Shown here piece after piece: positions 38,696 through 46,815 of a DNA stretch of 64,000 nt. The stretch is taken from the NCBI GenBank assembly GCA_963763955.1, contig CAVXQP010000010.1, forward strand, positions 197,462 to 261,461, read 5' to 3'. The DNA is from DASUPK01 sp963763955 (GTDB lineage Bacteria; Actinomycetota; Thermoleophilia; Solirubrobacterales; 70-9). Both the position numbers and the translations under genes were made by a program. Within the stretch, counting starts at the first letter, position 1; each line of letters begins with the position of its first letter. Below the pieces are notes generated by a model that was given only the letters and a program-made list of their open reading frames with translations, did no database searches and was not told where the DNA came from.

Positions 38696-40198
38696 ATGGT
38701 CTCCGCCACGCCGCCGCCACGAACCGGACCGCCGGCCCGCTACGTCCTCCTGGGATTGATCCTGCTTGCGGCGGCGGTGCGCTTCGGCACGCTCGGTGCA
38801 AAGGGATTCTGGGGGGACGAGGTGAGCACCGTGGACCTCGTCCACCGCTCGCTGGGCCACATGCTGACGGGAATCGGGAATCTCGAATCCACCCCCCCGC
38901 TCTACTACCTGGTCTCGTGGCTTTGGGTGAAGGTGTTCCCCAGCACCGAGGTCGGAATCCGCGCGGTTCCAGCGATCTGCGGTGTCGCCCTGGTGCCGGT
39001 CGCCTATTGGGTCGGGCGCGAGCTCGCTACCGCACGTGCCGCCACGATCGCTGCCGGGCTGGTCGCGGTCAACCCATTCCTCGTCTGGTACTCGCAGGAG
39101 GCTCGCTCGTATTCGCTACTTGCACTGCTCAGCGCGATCGCGCTGCTGCTCACTCTGCGAGCGCTGCGCCGGCCGAACCGACGCCTCTACGCAGGCTGGG
39201 CGATGGCCTCCGCCCTGGCGCTCGCGACGCACTATTTCGCGGCGTTTCTGCTGCTCCCAGAGGCCGTGATCCTGGTCCGTTCGGCAACCAACCGCCGGGT
39301 CCCGGCGCTGGCGGTCGGCTTCGTGGCGCTCGCCGGTGCGTTGCTGCTGCCCCTGGCGCTCCAGCAACAAGCGCACGGTCATGCCGATTGGATCAGCAAG
39401 GCGCCGGTCCTCGGGCGACTCGCAGTCACGCCCCTCGACTTCCTCGTCGGCTTCGATCTCACCGCCGCCGCCGTCCCGGTCGCCGGTCTGGCGATCGTGG
39501 CTGCGCTGGTCGGCCTGACAGGTCTTGCCTGGCCGAAACGTTCGGGTGAGGGTGCCGGCCCCGGCTTGATGGCGATGCTCCTGGCAGCCACCGTCGCGCT
39601 TCCAATGGGTCTCTCGCTCCTGGGCCTCGACTATCTGGACCCGCGAAACCTGATCGTCGCGGTGGTTCCCGCTCTCACTCTCCTGGCAATCGGCTTTGCC
39701 GCTCCCTCGCGGCCCCTGCTGGGCGGCGCTGCCGCGCTGGGGCTCTGCGTCACGTCGCTCGCAGTCGTTGCGCTCACCGCCTGGGAGCCGAAGTACCACA
39801 GCGAGGACTGGCGTACCGCGGCGAGCGACCTGGGACCGCCCCGGGTCGACCGGGTGGTGATTGCGACACCGGGGAGCTTCGCCCGCAAACCACTCGAGTT
39901 CTACCTACCGGCCAGCCGTCCGCTGCCGGTCAACGGCGACCTGGTCGGGGAGGTCGACGTCCTGGCACTCCCGCGCCAGGGCAGCACCAAGCCGACGACG
40001 AGCCCGCTCCTGTCGACGCCGCGGCTGCACCTGGTCGCGCGCGACTTCGATGGTCGCTTCATGGTCTGGCGTTATCGTCCGGCGACACAGCTCTGGCTCG
40101 CTCCCCGCGAGCTCGGGGCGTCGGTGAGCCGGTCACGGGCCGCGGTCATCTGGCAGCAGGCAGGTACGTCGGCTCGAGCGCAGCAGCGGGCGGGCTGA
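38696..40198 (+). CDS. Glycosyltransferase family 39-like membrane protein
   Basis: 500 residues from ATG at 38696, with at least ten hydrophobic helices. GTG-type GT-C signatures: the first outside loop reads FWGDEVSTVDLVHRSLGHML with the acidic pair (DE) that is catalytic in PMT/ArnT-like enzymes, then TPPLYYLVSWLW and NPFLVWYSQEARSYSLL. Such proteins move sugars from polyprenyl-phosphate carriers onto proteins or lipids. Acceptor unknown. Its last 53 bases overlap the 3' end of the convergent GT87-like gene. The C-terminal ~150 residues are a soluble outside domain. Confidence 0.85.
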   Translation: MVSATPPPRTGPPARYVLLGLILLAAAVRFGTLGAKGFWGDEVSTVDLVHRSLGHMLTGIGNLESTPPLYYLVSWLWVKVFPSTEVGIRAVPAICGVALVPVAYWVGRELATARAATIAAGLVAVNPFLVWYSQEARSYSLLALLSAIALLLTLRALRRPNRRLYAGWAMASALALATHYFAAFLLLPEAVILVRSATNRRVPALAVGFVALAGALLLPLALQQQAHGHADWISKAPVLGRLAVTPLDFLVGFDLTAAAVPVAGLAIVAALVGLTGLAWPKRSGEGAGPGLMAMLLAATVALPMGLSLLGLDYLDPRNLIVAVVPALTLLAIGFAAPSRPLLGGAAALGLCVTSLAVVALTAWEPKYHSEDWRTAASDLGPPRVDRVVIATPGSFARKPLEFYLPASRPLPVNGDLVGEVDVLALPRQGSTKPTTSPLLSTPRLHLVARDFDGRFMVWRYRPATQLWLAPRELGASVSRSRAAVIWQQAGTSARAQQRAG

Positions 40199-41378
40199 GC
40201 TTCCTGCGAACGAGCCAGAACGCGAGCGCCGCGGTGAGCATCTGGCGCAGCCCGTACGCGCCCCACTGCACCCAGAGCGGAAAGACCGACGCGATCGGCC
40301 CGGCTGGGTGGAGCGGGCCGAATGTGCTGGAGAAGATCAGCAGGTCGACCAGCGCGAAGGCGACCGCCATCGTCACCGGAGCGCCGTCGATCGCCAGCGC
40401 GGCGAAGATCCAGAGGGCGTACTGCGGGCTGTACACCTTGGAGGTCGCGAAGACCCAGAGCAGTCCGCCCGACGCCGCCGGAATCAGAGAGCCGCCGGGG
40501 CGGCTCCGCGCCCTGACGGCCAGGATGACGATTGCCGTCAGCCCCGCAGCAAACAGGGGTGTGCTCACCAGGTCGGCCCCGTGGCCCAGTAGCGGCTGCC
40601 AGATCGTCGCTCGGGGCGGACGCTGCGCCGTGAAGGTGAAGAAGTAGGACCAGTTCGCCCGGATCGGACCCTGCGCGCCGCCGCTGATCGCGAACGGCAG
40701 GTTGACCGCCAGCGTCGCCGCCAGGAAGATCCCCACGATTCGAGCCGCCGAGCGGCGGCGGCGGTCTGCGAGCCGCAGCGCGACGATCACTGGTAGGACG
40801 ACGATCGGGAAGAACTTGGCCCAGGTGGCCAGGGCCAGCGCCGCGGCACCAAGGCCATCTCGACCTCGCTGGAGCAGGAGCAGCGCGAGGACGAGCAGGC
40901 AGATTCCGAGCAGGTCCCAATTCAGGGTCCCGTAGAGGGCCAGGGCCGGCGCCGCTGCGAACAACCAGGGATTCGATCCATCGATCCGATCGATGACCCA
41001 CGCCGATGCAGACGCCAGGGCGCCGAGCAAGACGGCCGACGCCAGGAAGTACGCCGCGTCGCTCGTATGCACGAAGCTGGCGACCCAGACGAATAGCCCC
41101 GTCAACACCGGGTACTCGAAGCGGTAGTCGAAGTACGGCATCGGGTGCTGCCAGAGGTGATCGCGGAAATAGAGATGGGAGATGTCGGAGTAGGCGCCGA
41201 CATGGGCCATCTCCGCGAGGTCCACCCCATGAGCTGTTAAGGGCCCGTGATAGGTCAGCAGGACGGGAGCACGCATCGCCGCCCCGAGCAGGACCAACGC
41301 GGCCGGGAGCGCCAGCAAGGCGATGCGAGATCGCAAGAGGCTCCTAACGGTCCCGAGGTTTCGCTGCACCGTCGCCAT
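40146..41378 (-). CDS. Glycosyltransferase family 87 (DUF2029)-like membrane protein
   Basis: About 410 residues from ATG at 41378 (ATG at 41408 possible). Multi-span GT-C protein. LTAHGVDLAEMAHVGAYSDISHLYFRDHLWQHPMPYFDYRFEYPVLTGLF is the conserved first-loop region (with Y-x-DYRFEYPP-like), followed by LALATWAKFFPIVVLPV and TSKVYSPQYALWI, matching PimE/DUF2029 mannosyltransferases, which use polyprenyl-phosphomannose. Gene order with the convergent GT39-like gene, whose end it overlaps by 53 bases, suggests both serve surface glycan or lipoglycan formation. Confidence 0.8.
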   Translation of the reverse strand: MATVQRNLGTVRSLLRSRIALLALPAALVLLGAAMRAPVLLTYHGPLTAHGVDLAEMAHVGAYSDISHLYFRDHLWQHPMPYFDYRFEYPVLTGLFVWVASFVHTSDAAYFLASAVLLGALASASAWVIDRIDGSNPWLFAAAPALALYGTLNWDLLGICLLVLALLLLQRGRDGLGAAALALATWAKFFPIVVLPVIVALRLADRRRRSAARIVGIFLAATLAVNLPFAISGGAQGPIRANWSYFFTFTAQRPPRATIWQPLLGHGADLVSTPLFAAGLTAIVILAVRARSRPGGSLIPAASGGLLWVFATSKVYSPQYALWIFAALAIDGAPVTMAVAFALVDLLIFSSTFGPLHPAGPIASVFPLWVQWGAYGLRQMLTAALAFWLVRRKLSPPAAALEPTYLPAAR

Positions 41379-41423
41379 CGGCCACAGTCGCAATCTGACG
41401 AGGCACACATGACTACGAGATGA

Positions 41424-42572
41424 ATGCGTGCTTCATGCCGCGTTGATGATCGGCATCAAGACTGCCGGCCGGACTTGGCATTCACCGATGAGACGCTTCG
41501 GCAGCGAAGGCGGCAAGCGCGACAGCGCCGCCAGCTCCAGCGCCGCCGATTTCTGGGCGGAGGAGCGCTGTTCGTCGCGGCGGCCCTGGCCGTCGTCGTG
41601 CTGGCCTCGGGATCCGGCGGCGGCGATTCCACAAGAACATCCGCGACGGCCTCCCCGTTCACCGGGCGCCTCCTGATCGCCGACAGGGGCAACAACCGGC
41701 TGCTGCTCGTCAACGCGGCCAAGCAGATTCTCTGGAAGTACCCGAGCAAGGGCAGGGCGGCTCCGCGAGGCGGCTTCTACTTCCCGGACGATGCGTTCTT
41801 CACACAGCGCGGCACGGGGCTGATCTCGAACCAGGAGGACAACGAGACGATCGTGCGGATCGCGTTCCCTTCCGGCCAGGTCACGTTTCAATACGGCCAT
41901 CCTCGCGCGGCCGGCTCCCGGCCCGGCTATCTCAATCAGCCCGACGACGCCTACCTGCTCAAGGACGGGTCGATCACGGTTGCCGACGCGCAGAACTGCC
42001 GCATTCTCTTCATCCGCCCCAATGGCAAGCCGCAGTCGCAGATCGGAACCAGCGGTCAGTGCGCCCACGACCCACCGAGGAGCATCGCCTACCCGAACGG
42101 CGACACCCCGCTCGCGAACGGGCACTTCCTCGTCTCGGAGGTGCACGGCTCCTATGTGGATGAGTTCACCCGCCGCGGGAAGCTGGTCTGGAGCACGCGG
42201 CTCCCAATCAGCTATCCCTCCGATCCGCAGCAGCTCGGGCCGAATCTCTATCTGGTCGCCGATTACGCGAAGCCGGGCGGGGTCTACGAGTTCAACAGGG
42301 CGGGGAAGATCCTCTGGTCCTACCACCCGAAATCGGGCCCGGGAATGCTCGATCACCCGAGCCTGGCGGAGCGGCTACCGAATGGGCTGATCGGTGCGAA
42401 CGACGACTACCGTCACCGCGTCGTCGTGATCGACCCCAGGCAGCGGCGCATCGTCTGGCAATACGGGCACACGGACCACTCCGGGCGCCGGGCCGGCTAC
42501 CTGAAGATCCCCGACGGCTTCGACCTGCTCGCACCGGGCAATGCGACGCCGACCCATCTGGCTACGGGCTAG
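41424..42572 (+). CDS. Membrane-anchored beta-propeller protein (NHL/PQQ-like)
   Basis: 382 residues. An Arg/Gln-rich cytosolic start (RQRRRQARQRRQLQRRR) precedes one helix (FLGGGALFVAAALAVVVLA), then about six blades with a recurring pattern: GRLLIADRGNNRLLLVNAAKQILWKYP, DGSITVADAQNCRILFIRPNGKPQSQ, NGHFLVSEVHGSYVDEFTRRGKLVWS, and NRAGKILWSYHPKSG. Such repeats are those of NHL and arylsulfotransferase-like propellers, usually binding or scaffolding rather than catalysis. The exact start is not certain. It is divergent from the GT87-like gene (45 bases) and may be functionally linked to surface glycans. Confidence 0.7.
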   Translation: MRASCRVDDRHQDCRPDLAFTDETLRQRRRQARQRRQLQRRRFLGGGALFVAAALAVVVLASGSGGGDSTRTSATASPFTGRLLIADRGNNRLLLVNAAKQILWKYPSKGRAAPRGGFYFPDDAFFTQRGTGLISNQEDNETIVRIAFPSGQVTFQYGHPRAAGSRPGYLNQPDDAYLLKDGSITVADAQNCRILFIRPNGKPQSQIGTSGQCAHDPPRSIAYPNGDTPLANGHFLVSEVHGSYVDEFTRRGKLVWSTRLPISYPSDPQQLGPNLYLVADYAKPGGVYEFNRAGKILWSYHPKSGPGMLDHPSLAERLPNGLIGANDDYRHRVVVIDPRQRRIVWQYGHTDHSGRRAGYLKIPDGFDLLAPGNATPTHLATG

Positions 42573-42593
42573 CCGACGGATTGCGCGAACGCC

Positions 42594-43142
42594 CTAGTCG
42601 CCGGTCGGCGCCGGGGAGATCTCCCCCCGGCCGGCGACCTGCAGGTTCGCAGGGAGCTTCGCACCCCAGCGGTCGGCGAGCACCTGCAGCCGGGTGCGCC
42701 AGGCGATGATCGCCGCGCGCTGCGCGTTCTGGAAATGGGGCAGCTCGTCGAAGGCGCGCGTGGGCAGGGCCGCCGCCAGGGCGCTCAGGTAGGTGTCCTG
42801 GAGGACGAAGGTGTGGGCGTAGGCGTCCTGGGCGGCCCGCATCTCCTCGGGCACGTCCTCGATCGCGGCGATCCGGACCGCATAGCCCGCCGCGCCGCGC
42901 TCGATCCGCTCGATCCCCCGCTGCGCCTGCTTCGCGCTCAGATCGCCTTCCCGATAGCCCTCGAGGATCGGATCGGCCTTGTCGAGCAGCTCGTTGATCC
43001 CGAGCCTGATCGGCTGCACCTTCGCCACGTAGTCCTCCAGCGCCTGCCTGCGATCCGCGGTGGTCGTGTCCGCCCCGCAGCCGAGCAGGAGCAGGGCCAG
43101 CGCCCCTCCGGCCGCCACCGAGATCGCGAGCCTAGAGCGCAT
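42594..43142 (-). CDS. Putative lipoprotein, helical
   Basis: 182 residues. MRSRLAISVAAGGALALLLLGCGAD is a lipoprotein signal with the lipobox LLGC and the acylated Cys at residue 22. The mature part is nearly all helix: RRQALEDYVAKVQPIRLGINELLDKADPILEGYREGDLSAKQAQRGIERI..., like the small 'ADP-binding-like' coiled lipoproteins of actinobacteria, with no catalytic motif. Function unknown. The start lies 11 bases inside the end of the epoxide hydrolase gene, so they are probably co-expressed. Confidence 0.75.
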   Translation of the reverse strand: MRSRLAISVAAGGALALLLLGCGADTTTADRRQALEDYVAKVQPIRLGINELLDKADPILEGYREGDLSAKQAQRGIERIERGAAGYAVRIAAIEDVPEEMRAAQDAYAHTFVLQDTYLSALAAALPTRAFDELPHFQNAQRAAIIAWRTRLQVLADRWGAKLPANLQVAGRGEISPAPTGD

Positions 43143-44274
43143 CGGCGAACCCCATCAGGTCCCCGACGTAGAGCTCGGGCTCCTCGAAGGCGGAGAAATG
43201 CGCGCCGCTGGGGGGCTCGCTCCACCGTCGCAGGTCGCTGAACACGCGGCGCGTCCACTCCTGAGGCGGGTTTCCGATCACGCCGGCGCTCTCGCCGTCC
43301 GCCTGCATGCCGGCGTGGAAGGCTCCGACGGCGGCCGGGACCGCGATGGTCTCCCCCGGCCCGAGGTGCCAGCGCCGGCGGCGCTCGGCCCAGTAGATGC
43401 GAAGCGACGACGCGATGGAGCCGGTCGACCAGAACATGGTGAGGAAGTCGCAGAGCTCGTCCTTGGAGAACCGGCTCTCCAGATCGCCGCCGGTGTCGGC
43501 CCAGCGGCGGTACTTCTCGACCAGATAGCTCGCGAGCCCCGCCGGCGAGTCCGTGAGCGCCGGGGAGATGGCGTCCGGGGCCGCCGACTGGATCGCCATG
43601 TGGTGCCCCTCGCGCCGGAACCAGCGGAGCCCGCGCTCCACGAATGCCTGCTCGTCCTCGCTCAGCGGTGGATCGGAGAGGTCGCCCGGGCGGGGCACGA
43701 TCCCCGGGGTGCTGATGTACAGGCCCGCGACCCGGTCCGGGCAGTCGAAAGCCATCCTCGTCGCGATCGGCGCCCCCCAGTCACCGCCCGCGACGACGAA
43801 CCGCTCCAGCCCGAGGCCGTCGGTGAGCAGGGCGAGCAGCCGCACCGCGACCCCCGCCACGTCGAGAGGCTCGCCGGGATCCTCCGACCAGGCGAACCCG
43901 GGCAGCGACGGAACGATCGCGGTCCTTCCGGCGGCGGCGACCATGCTCGCCGTGCGCTCGTACTCGATCGGCCCGCTCGGCCAGCCATGCAGCAGCACGA
44001 CCGCATCGCCGTCCCCGTTGGAATCGGGATCGACGCGCAGGAAGTGGAGGCCCTCCCAACGGGCGCTCCCCAGCGCGTTCAGGCGCTCCAGCCGCGAGAA
44101 GTCGTAGCGATCTCGCCAGTGCTCGCAGAGCTCGCGCGCATAGACGAGGTCGGTCCCGAGATCCCAGCCGTGTCCCGGCGGCTGCTGCGGCCAGCGAGTG
44201 CGTCCGAGCCTGTCGCGCAGGTCGGCGACCGCCTCCTCGCCCACCCGGATCTCGTAGGGCTCCGGAGCGTTCAC
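43132..44274 (-). CDS. Epoxide hydrolase (EHN-type alpha/beta hydrolase)
   Basis: 380 residues from GTG at 44274, overlapping the cinA stop (GTGA). The N-terminal EHN segment (YEIRVGEEAVADLRDRLGRTRWPQQPPGHGWDLGT ... RYDFSRLERLNALGSARW) is characteristic of soluble and microsomal-type epoxide hydrolases. The oxyanion strand is LLHGWPSGPIEY, the nucleophile Asp is in VVAGGDWGAPIA, and a C-terminal His is in GAHFSAFEEPELYVGDL. It opens epoxides to diols; substrates unknown. Codon use matches the neighbours. Confidence 0.88.
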   Translation of the reverse strand: MNAPEPYEIRVGEEAVADLRDRLGRTRWPQQPPGHGWDLGTDLVYARELCEHWRDRYDFSRLERLNALGSARWEGLHFLRVDPDSNGDGDAVVLLHGWPSGPIEYERTASMVAAAGRTAIVPSLPGFAWSEDPGEPLDVAGVAVRLLALLTDGLGLERFVVAGGDWGAPIATRMAFDCPDRVAGLYISTPGIVPRPGDLSDPPLSEDEQAFVERGLRWFRREGHHMAIQSAAPDAISPALTDSPAGLASYLVEKYRRWADTGGDLESRFSKDELCDFLTMFWSTGSIASSLRIYWAERRRRWHLGPGETIAVPAAVGAFHAGMQADGESAGVIGNPPQEWTRRVFSDLRRWSEPPSGAHFSAFEEPELYVGDLMGFADAL

Positions 44275-45560
44275 CGCGGCGGCTCGCGCCCCTCCAGCAG
44301 GTAGCGGACCAGGTGGAGGGCGACGACCACCGATCGCTCCCGCACGTCCGTGCGACTGCCGGGCAGCACCGGGTCCCGGGCGAGCCTCTCCCCCGCGGCC
44401 GTCTTGGCGCAGAAGCAGACGTAGCCCACCGGCTTCTCCTCGCTGCCGCCGTCGGGACCTGCGATTCCCGTGACCGCACAGCCGACGTCCGCGTCGATGC
44501 GCTCGATGGCGCCGTCCGCCATCGCCTCGGCGACCTCGGGTGAGACCGCGCCCTTGCTCTCGATCAGCTTCGGATCGACCCCGAGGAGCTTGGCCTTGGA
44601 CTCGTTCGAGTAGGAGACGACACCTCCGGCGAACCACTGCGAGGAGCCGGGCCGAAGCGTGAGGCGGCCGGCCAGCAGGCCCCCGCTCTCCGACTCAGCG
44701 ACCGCGATCGTTCGGTCCCCGAGCAGCCGGAAGACGACCTCCTCGATCGATTCGCCGCTCTCGGTGTACGTGAACTGCCCGAGACGCTCGGCGAGGCCGG
44801 CGCGCAGCCCCTCGGCGGCCTCCTCCGAGCCGTCGCGGTGCCGCACGTCCGTGACCAGCTCCCCGCCGCGGAGACAGGTGGTGACCTCGAGCTGGTCGAG
44901 CGCGACGCCCTCGTCCTCGATCTCGCGCAGCGCCTTGGCGAGCTCGGACTCCGGGATGCCGAACATGCGGATCGACATCGTCGTGTACGGCTGCGCGCGG
45001 CCCAGCACCTCCTGGGCCGGCGCCGCGGCCAGGGCGCGCGGCCACATGTCCTGGAGCTCGCGCGGTGGGCCCGGCAGCACGATCACGACCTGGCCGTCGG
45101 CGGGGACGACCAGGCCCGGCGCCGTGCCGGCCGGGTCAATCGCCACCGCCCCCTCGGGCACCATCGCCTGCTTGCGGTTTCCCTCGCGCACGGCCTCGGG
45201 GTCGAAGCGCAGGCGGCGCGCGTAGCGGGCGATGATCTGGGCGATCTTCTCCTCCATCTCCTCGTCGAGGACGAGCTTCCTGCCCGCGAAGCGCCCCACG
45301 ACCTCGGCGGTGAGGTCATCGGCCGTCGGCCCAAGCCCACCGCTGGTCACGATCAGGTCGAGACCCTGATCCCGCATGTGACGCAGGGCGCCTTCCAGAT
45401 CCTCCGGGCGGTCACCGACCACGGTGATCTCCTCGACCTCCACCCCGAGGTCCGCGAGGCGCTCCGAGAGCCAGGGCCCGTTGCGGTCCGTGACGTAGCC
45501 GCTCAGGACTTCGGTCCCCGTGACCAGGATGCCGGCTCGAAGCCCTCCGTCGCGGTTCAT
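44271..45560 (-). CDS. cinA: CinA-type nicotinamide-nucleotide amidohydrolase
   Basis: 429 residues with both CinA domains. N-terminal COG1058/MoCF-like: GILVTGTEVLSGYVTDRNGPWLSERLADLGVE, TSGGLGPTADDLTAEVV and VVIVLPGPPRELQDMWPRAL. C-terminal amidase: AVAESESGGLLAGRLTLRPGSSQWFAGGVVSYSNESKAKLLGV, VGCAVTGIAGPDGGSEEKPVGYVCF. The domain deamidates NMN and trims ADP-ribose-like compounds in NAD recycling, and cinA commonly precedes recA in Gram-positive bacteria. In this window it lies 6 kb upstream of recA on the same strand, with the epoxide hydrolase next. Confidence 0.95.
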   Translation of the reverse strand: MNRDGGLRAGILVTGTEVLSGYVTDRNGPWLSERLADLGVEVEEITVVGDRPEDLEGALRHMRDQGLDLIVTSGGLGPTADDLTAEVVGRFAGRKLVLDEEMEEKIAQIIARYARRLRFDPEAVREGNRKQAMVPEGAVAIDPAGTAPGLVVPADGQVVIVLPGPPRELQDMWPRALAAAPAQEVLGRAQPYTTMSIRMFGIPESELAKALREIEDEGVALDQLEVTTCLRGGELVTDVRHRDGSEEAAEGLRAGLAERLGQFTYTESGESIEEVVFRLLGDRTIAVAESESGGLLAGRLTLRPGSSQWFAGGVVSYSNESKAKLLGVDPKLIESKGAVSPEVAEAMADGAIERIDADVGCAVTGIAGPDGGSEEKPVGYVCFCAKTAAGERLARDPVLPGSRTDVRERSVVVALHLVRYLLEGREPPR

Positions 45561-45604
45561 GCCGTCATTCTCCCGATCCTCGATCGCAGGCAGCCGTCCC
45601 CGGC

Positions 45605-46771
45605 TCAGGTGCCGAGCGCGACCTGTGCGAGTGACTTGAAGATCGTCTCGGCCGGGTTGGCGGCACCCGGTCGGGGTTCGAGGTCCGTCAGTACGGCGAC
45701 CGTCAGCCCGCGCCGCTTGTACGTCCAGTGCTCTGAGGTGAATCCGGCCCAGAGCCCGGCATGACCGATCCAGGGCCGACCCAGGAAGTACTTGTCGAAC
45801 ACCCCCAGGCCGACGCCATCGCTGTCGAAGTCGGTCATCTGACGTCGCGTGGCCGGCTTCAGCAGCGGTCCCATCACGGTCGCGTGAGCGATCTCTGCCA
45901 GCTCACTGGCCGTCGTGGCCAGGCCCCCGTCGGTCCAGACCTCGCCCCAGTGGCCGGTGTTGATCGTGCCGGACTGCCACGGGTCGAAGAACGAACCGTC
46001 CGGCCGCTGGATCGTCGGCTGGGCGAACCGGCCTATCTGAGAGTCGTCGTAGCGCCAGCTCGACTTGCTGAGACCCAGTGGCCCGGCGATCAACGTCTTG
46101 AAGTCTTCCTCGAAGGGCTCGCCCTCGATTGCCTCGATGATCCCGCCGAGGGCGATGTAGTTGCTGTCCGAGTAGGTCGTCCGTGTCCCTGGGCGATAGG
46201 TCGGGTGGCCAACCGCGCGCAGCACCTCGGCCCGGGTCCAGGCGTGCTGCGGATCGCTGCTCAACAGGCGCTGGATCCGCGGCGACGAGAGGTAGTTGGG
46301 CAGGCCGCTGGTGTGCTGAAGGAGCTCGCGGACGGTGATCCGGTTCCCCTCGCGGAGCTCGGGCAGATAGCGGCCCGCCTTCCGGTCGAGCCCCAACTTG
46401 CCCTGCTGGACCAGGCGCATTGCCATCGCCGCGGTCACGGTCTTCGCCGTGCTCGCGGTGATGAAGAGCGTGTCCGGCGTGATCGGGTCACCGCCGCTCG
46501 GCAGCTGGGTGCCGGCGGTCCCTGCCCAAGGTGCCTGGCCGCGCTGGATCACGGCGGCGCTGACGCCGGGTACCCCGAGACGGGTCCTCGCCTGCTGCAG
46601 GGCGCCCTGGAGCGCGGCGGAACGGCTCACCGCCGTCGACAGCGCGGGGGTGCCTGCCGGAGCGACCACCAGCGCGACCACGCCAACCAGACAGAGACCG
46701 CTGATCAGGCTCGCCACCGCGCGCCGGCGCCGCACTCGAACGCGTGCAGGATGATCCCACCGTCCCGCCAT
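45605..46771 (-). CDS. Exported serine hydrolase of the beta-lactamase/DD-peptidase fold
   Basis: 388 residues. After a basic start, SLISGLCLVGVVALVVAPAGTPALS is a signal or anchor helix. SxxK is S107-TAK110 in FITASTAKTVTAAMAMRL; the Y-x-N-like element is YSDSNYIALG, and the third box is probably HAGLWAGF near the end. This class includes esterases (EstB), class C-like carboxypeptidases and related wall enzymes; a natural wall or ester substrate is likelier than antibiotic resistance. It is preceded on the same strand by ftsK (45 bases). Confidence 0.85.
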   Translation of the reverse strand: MAGRWDHPARVRVRRRRAVASLISGLCLVGVVALVVAPAGTPALSTAVSRSAALQGALQQARTRLGVPGVSAAVIQRGQAPWAGTAGTQLPSGGDPITPDTLFITASTAKTVTAAMAMRLVQQGKLGLDRKAGRYLPELREGNRITVRELLQHTSGLPNYLSSPRIQRLLSSDPQHAWTRAEVLRAVGHPTYRPGTRTTYSDSNYIALGGIIEAIEGEPFEEDFKTLIAGPLGLSKSSWRYDDSQIGRFAQPTIQRPDGSFFDPWQSGTINTGHWGEVWTDGGLATTASELAEIAHATVMGPLLKPATRRQMTDFDSDGVGLGVFDKYFLGRPWIGHAGLWAGFTSEHWTYKRRGLTVAVLTDLEPRPGAANPAETIFKSLAQVALGT

Positions 46772-46815
46772 TGAAGGCGAGGTTAGGTCCGCTTCCTAAA
46801 CGGTCGCTGCGGCAG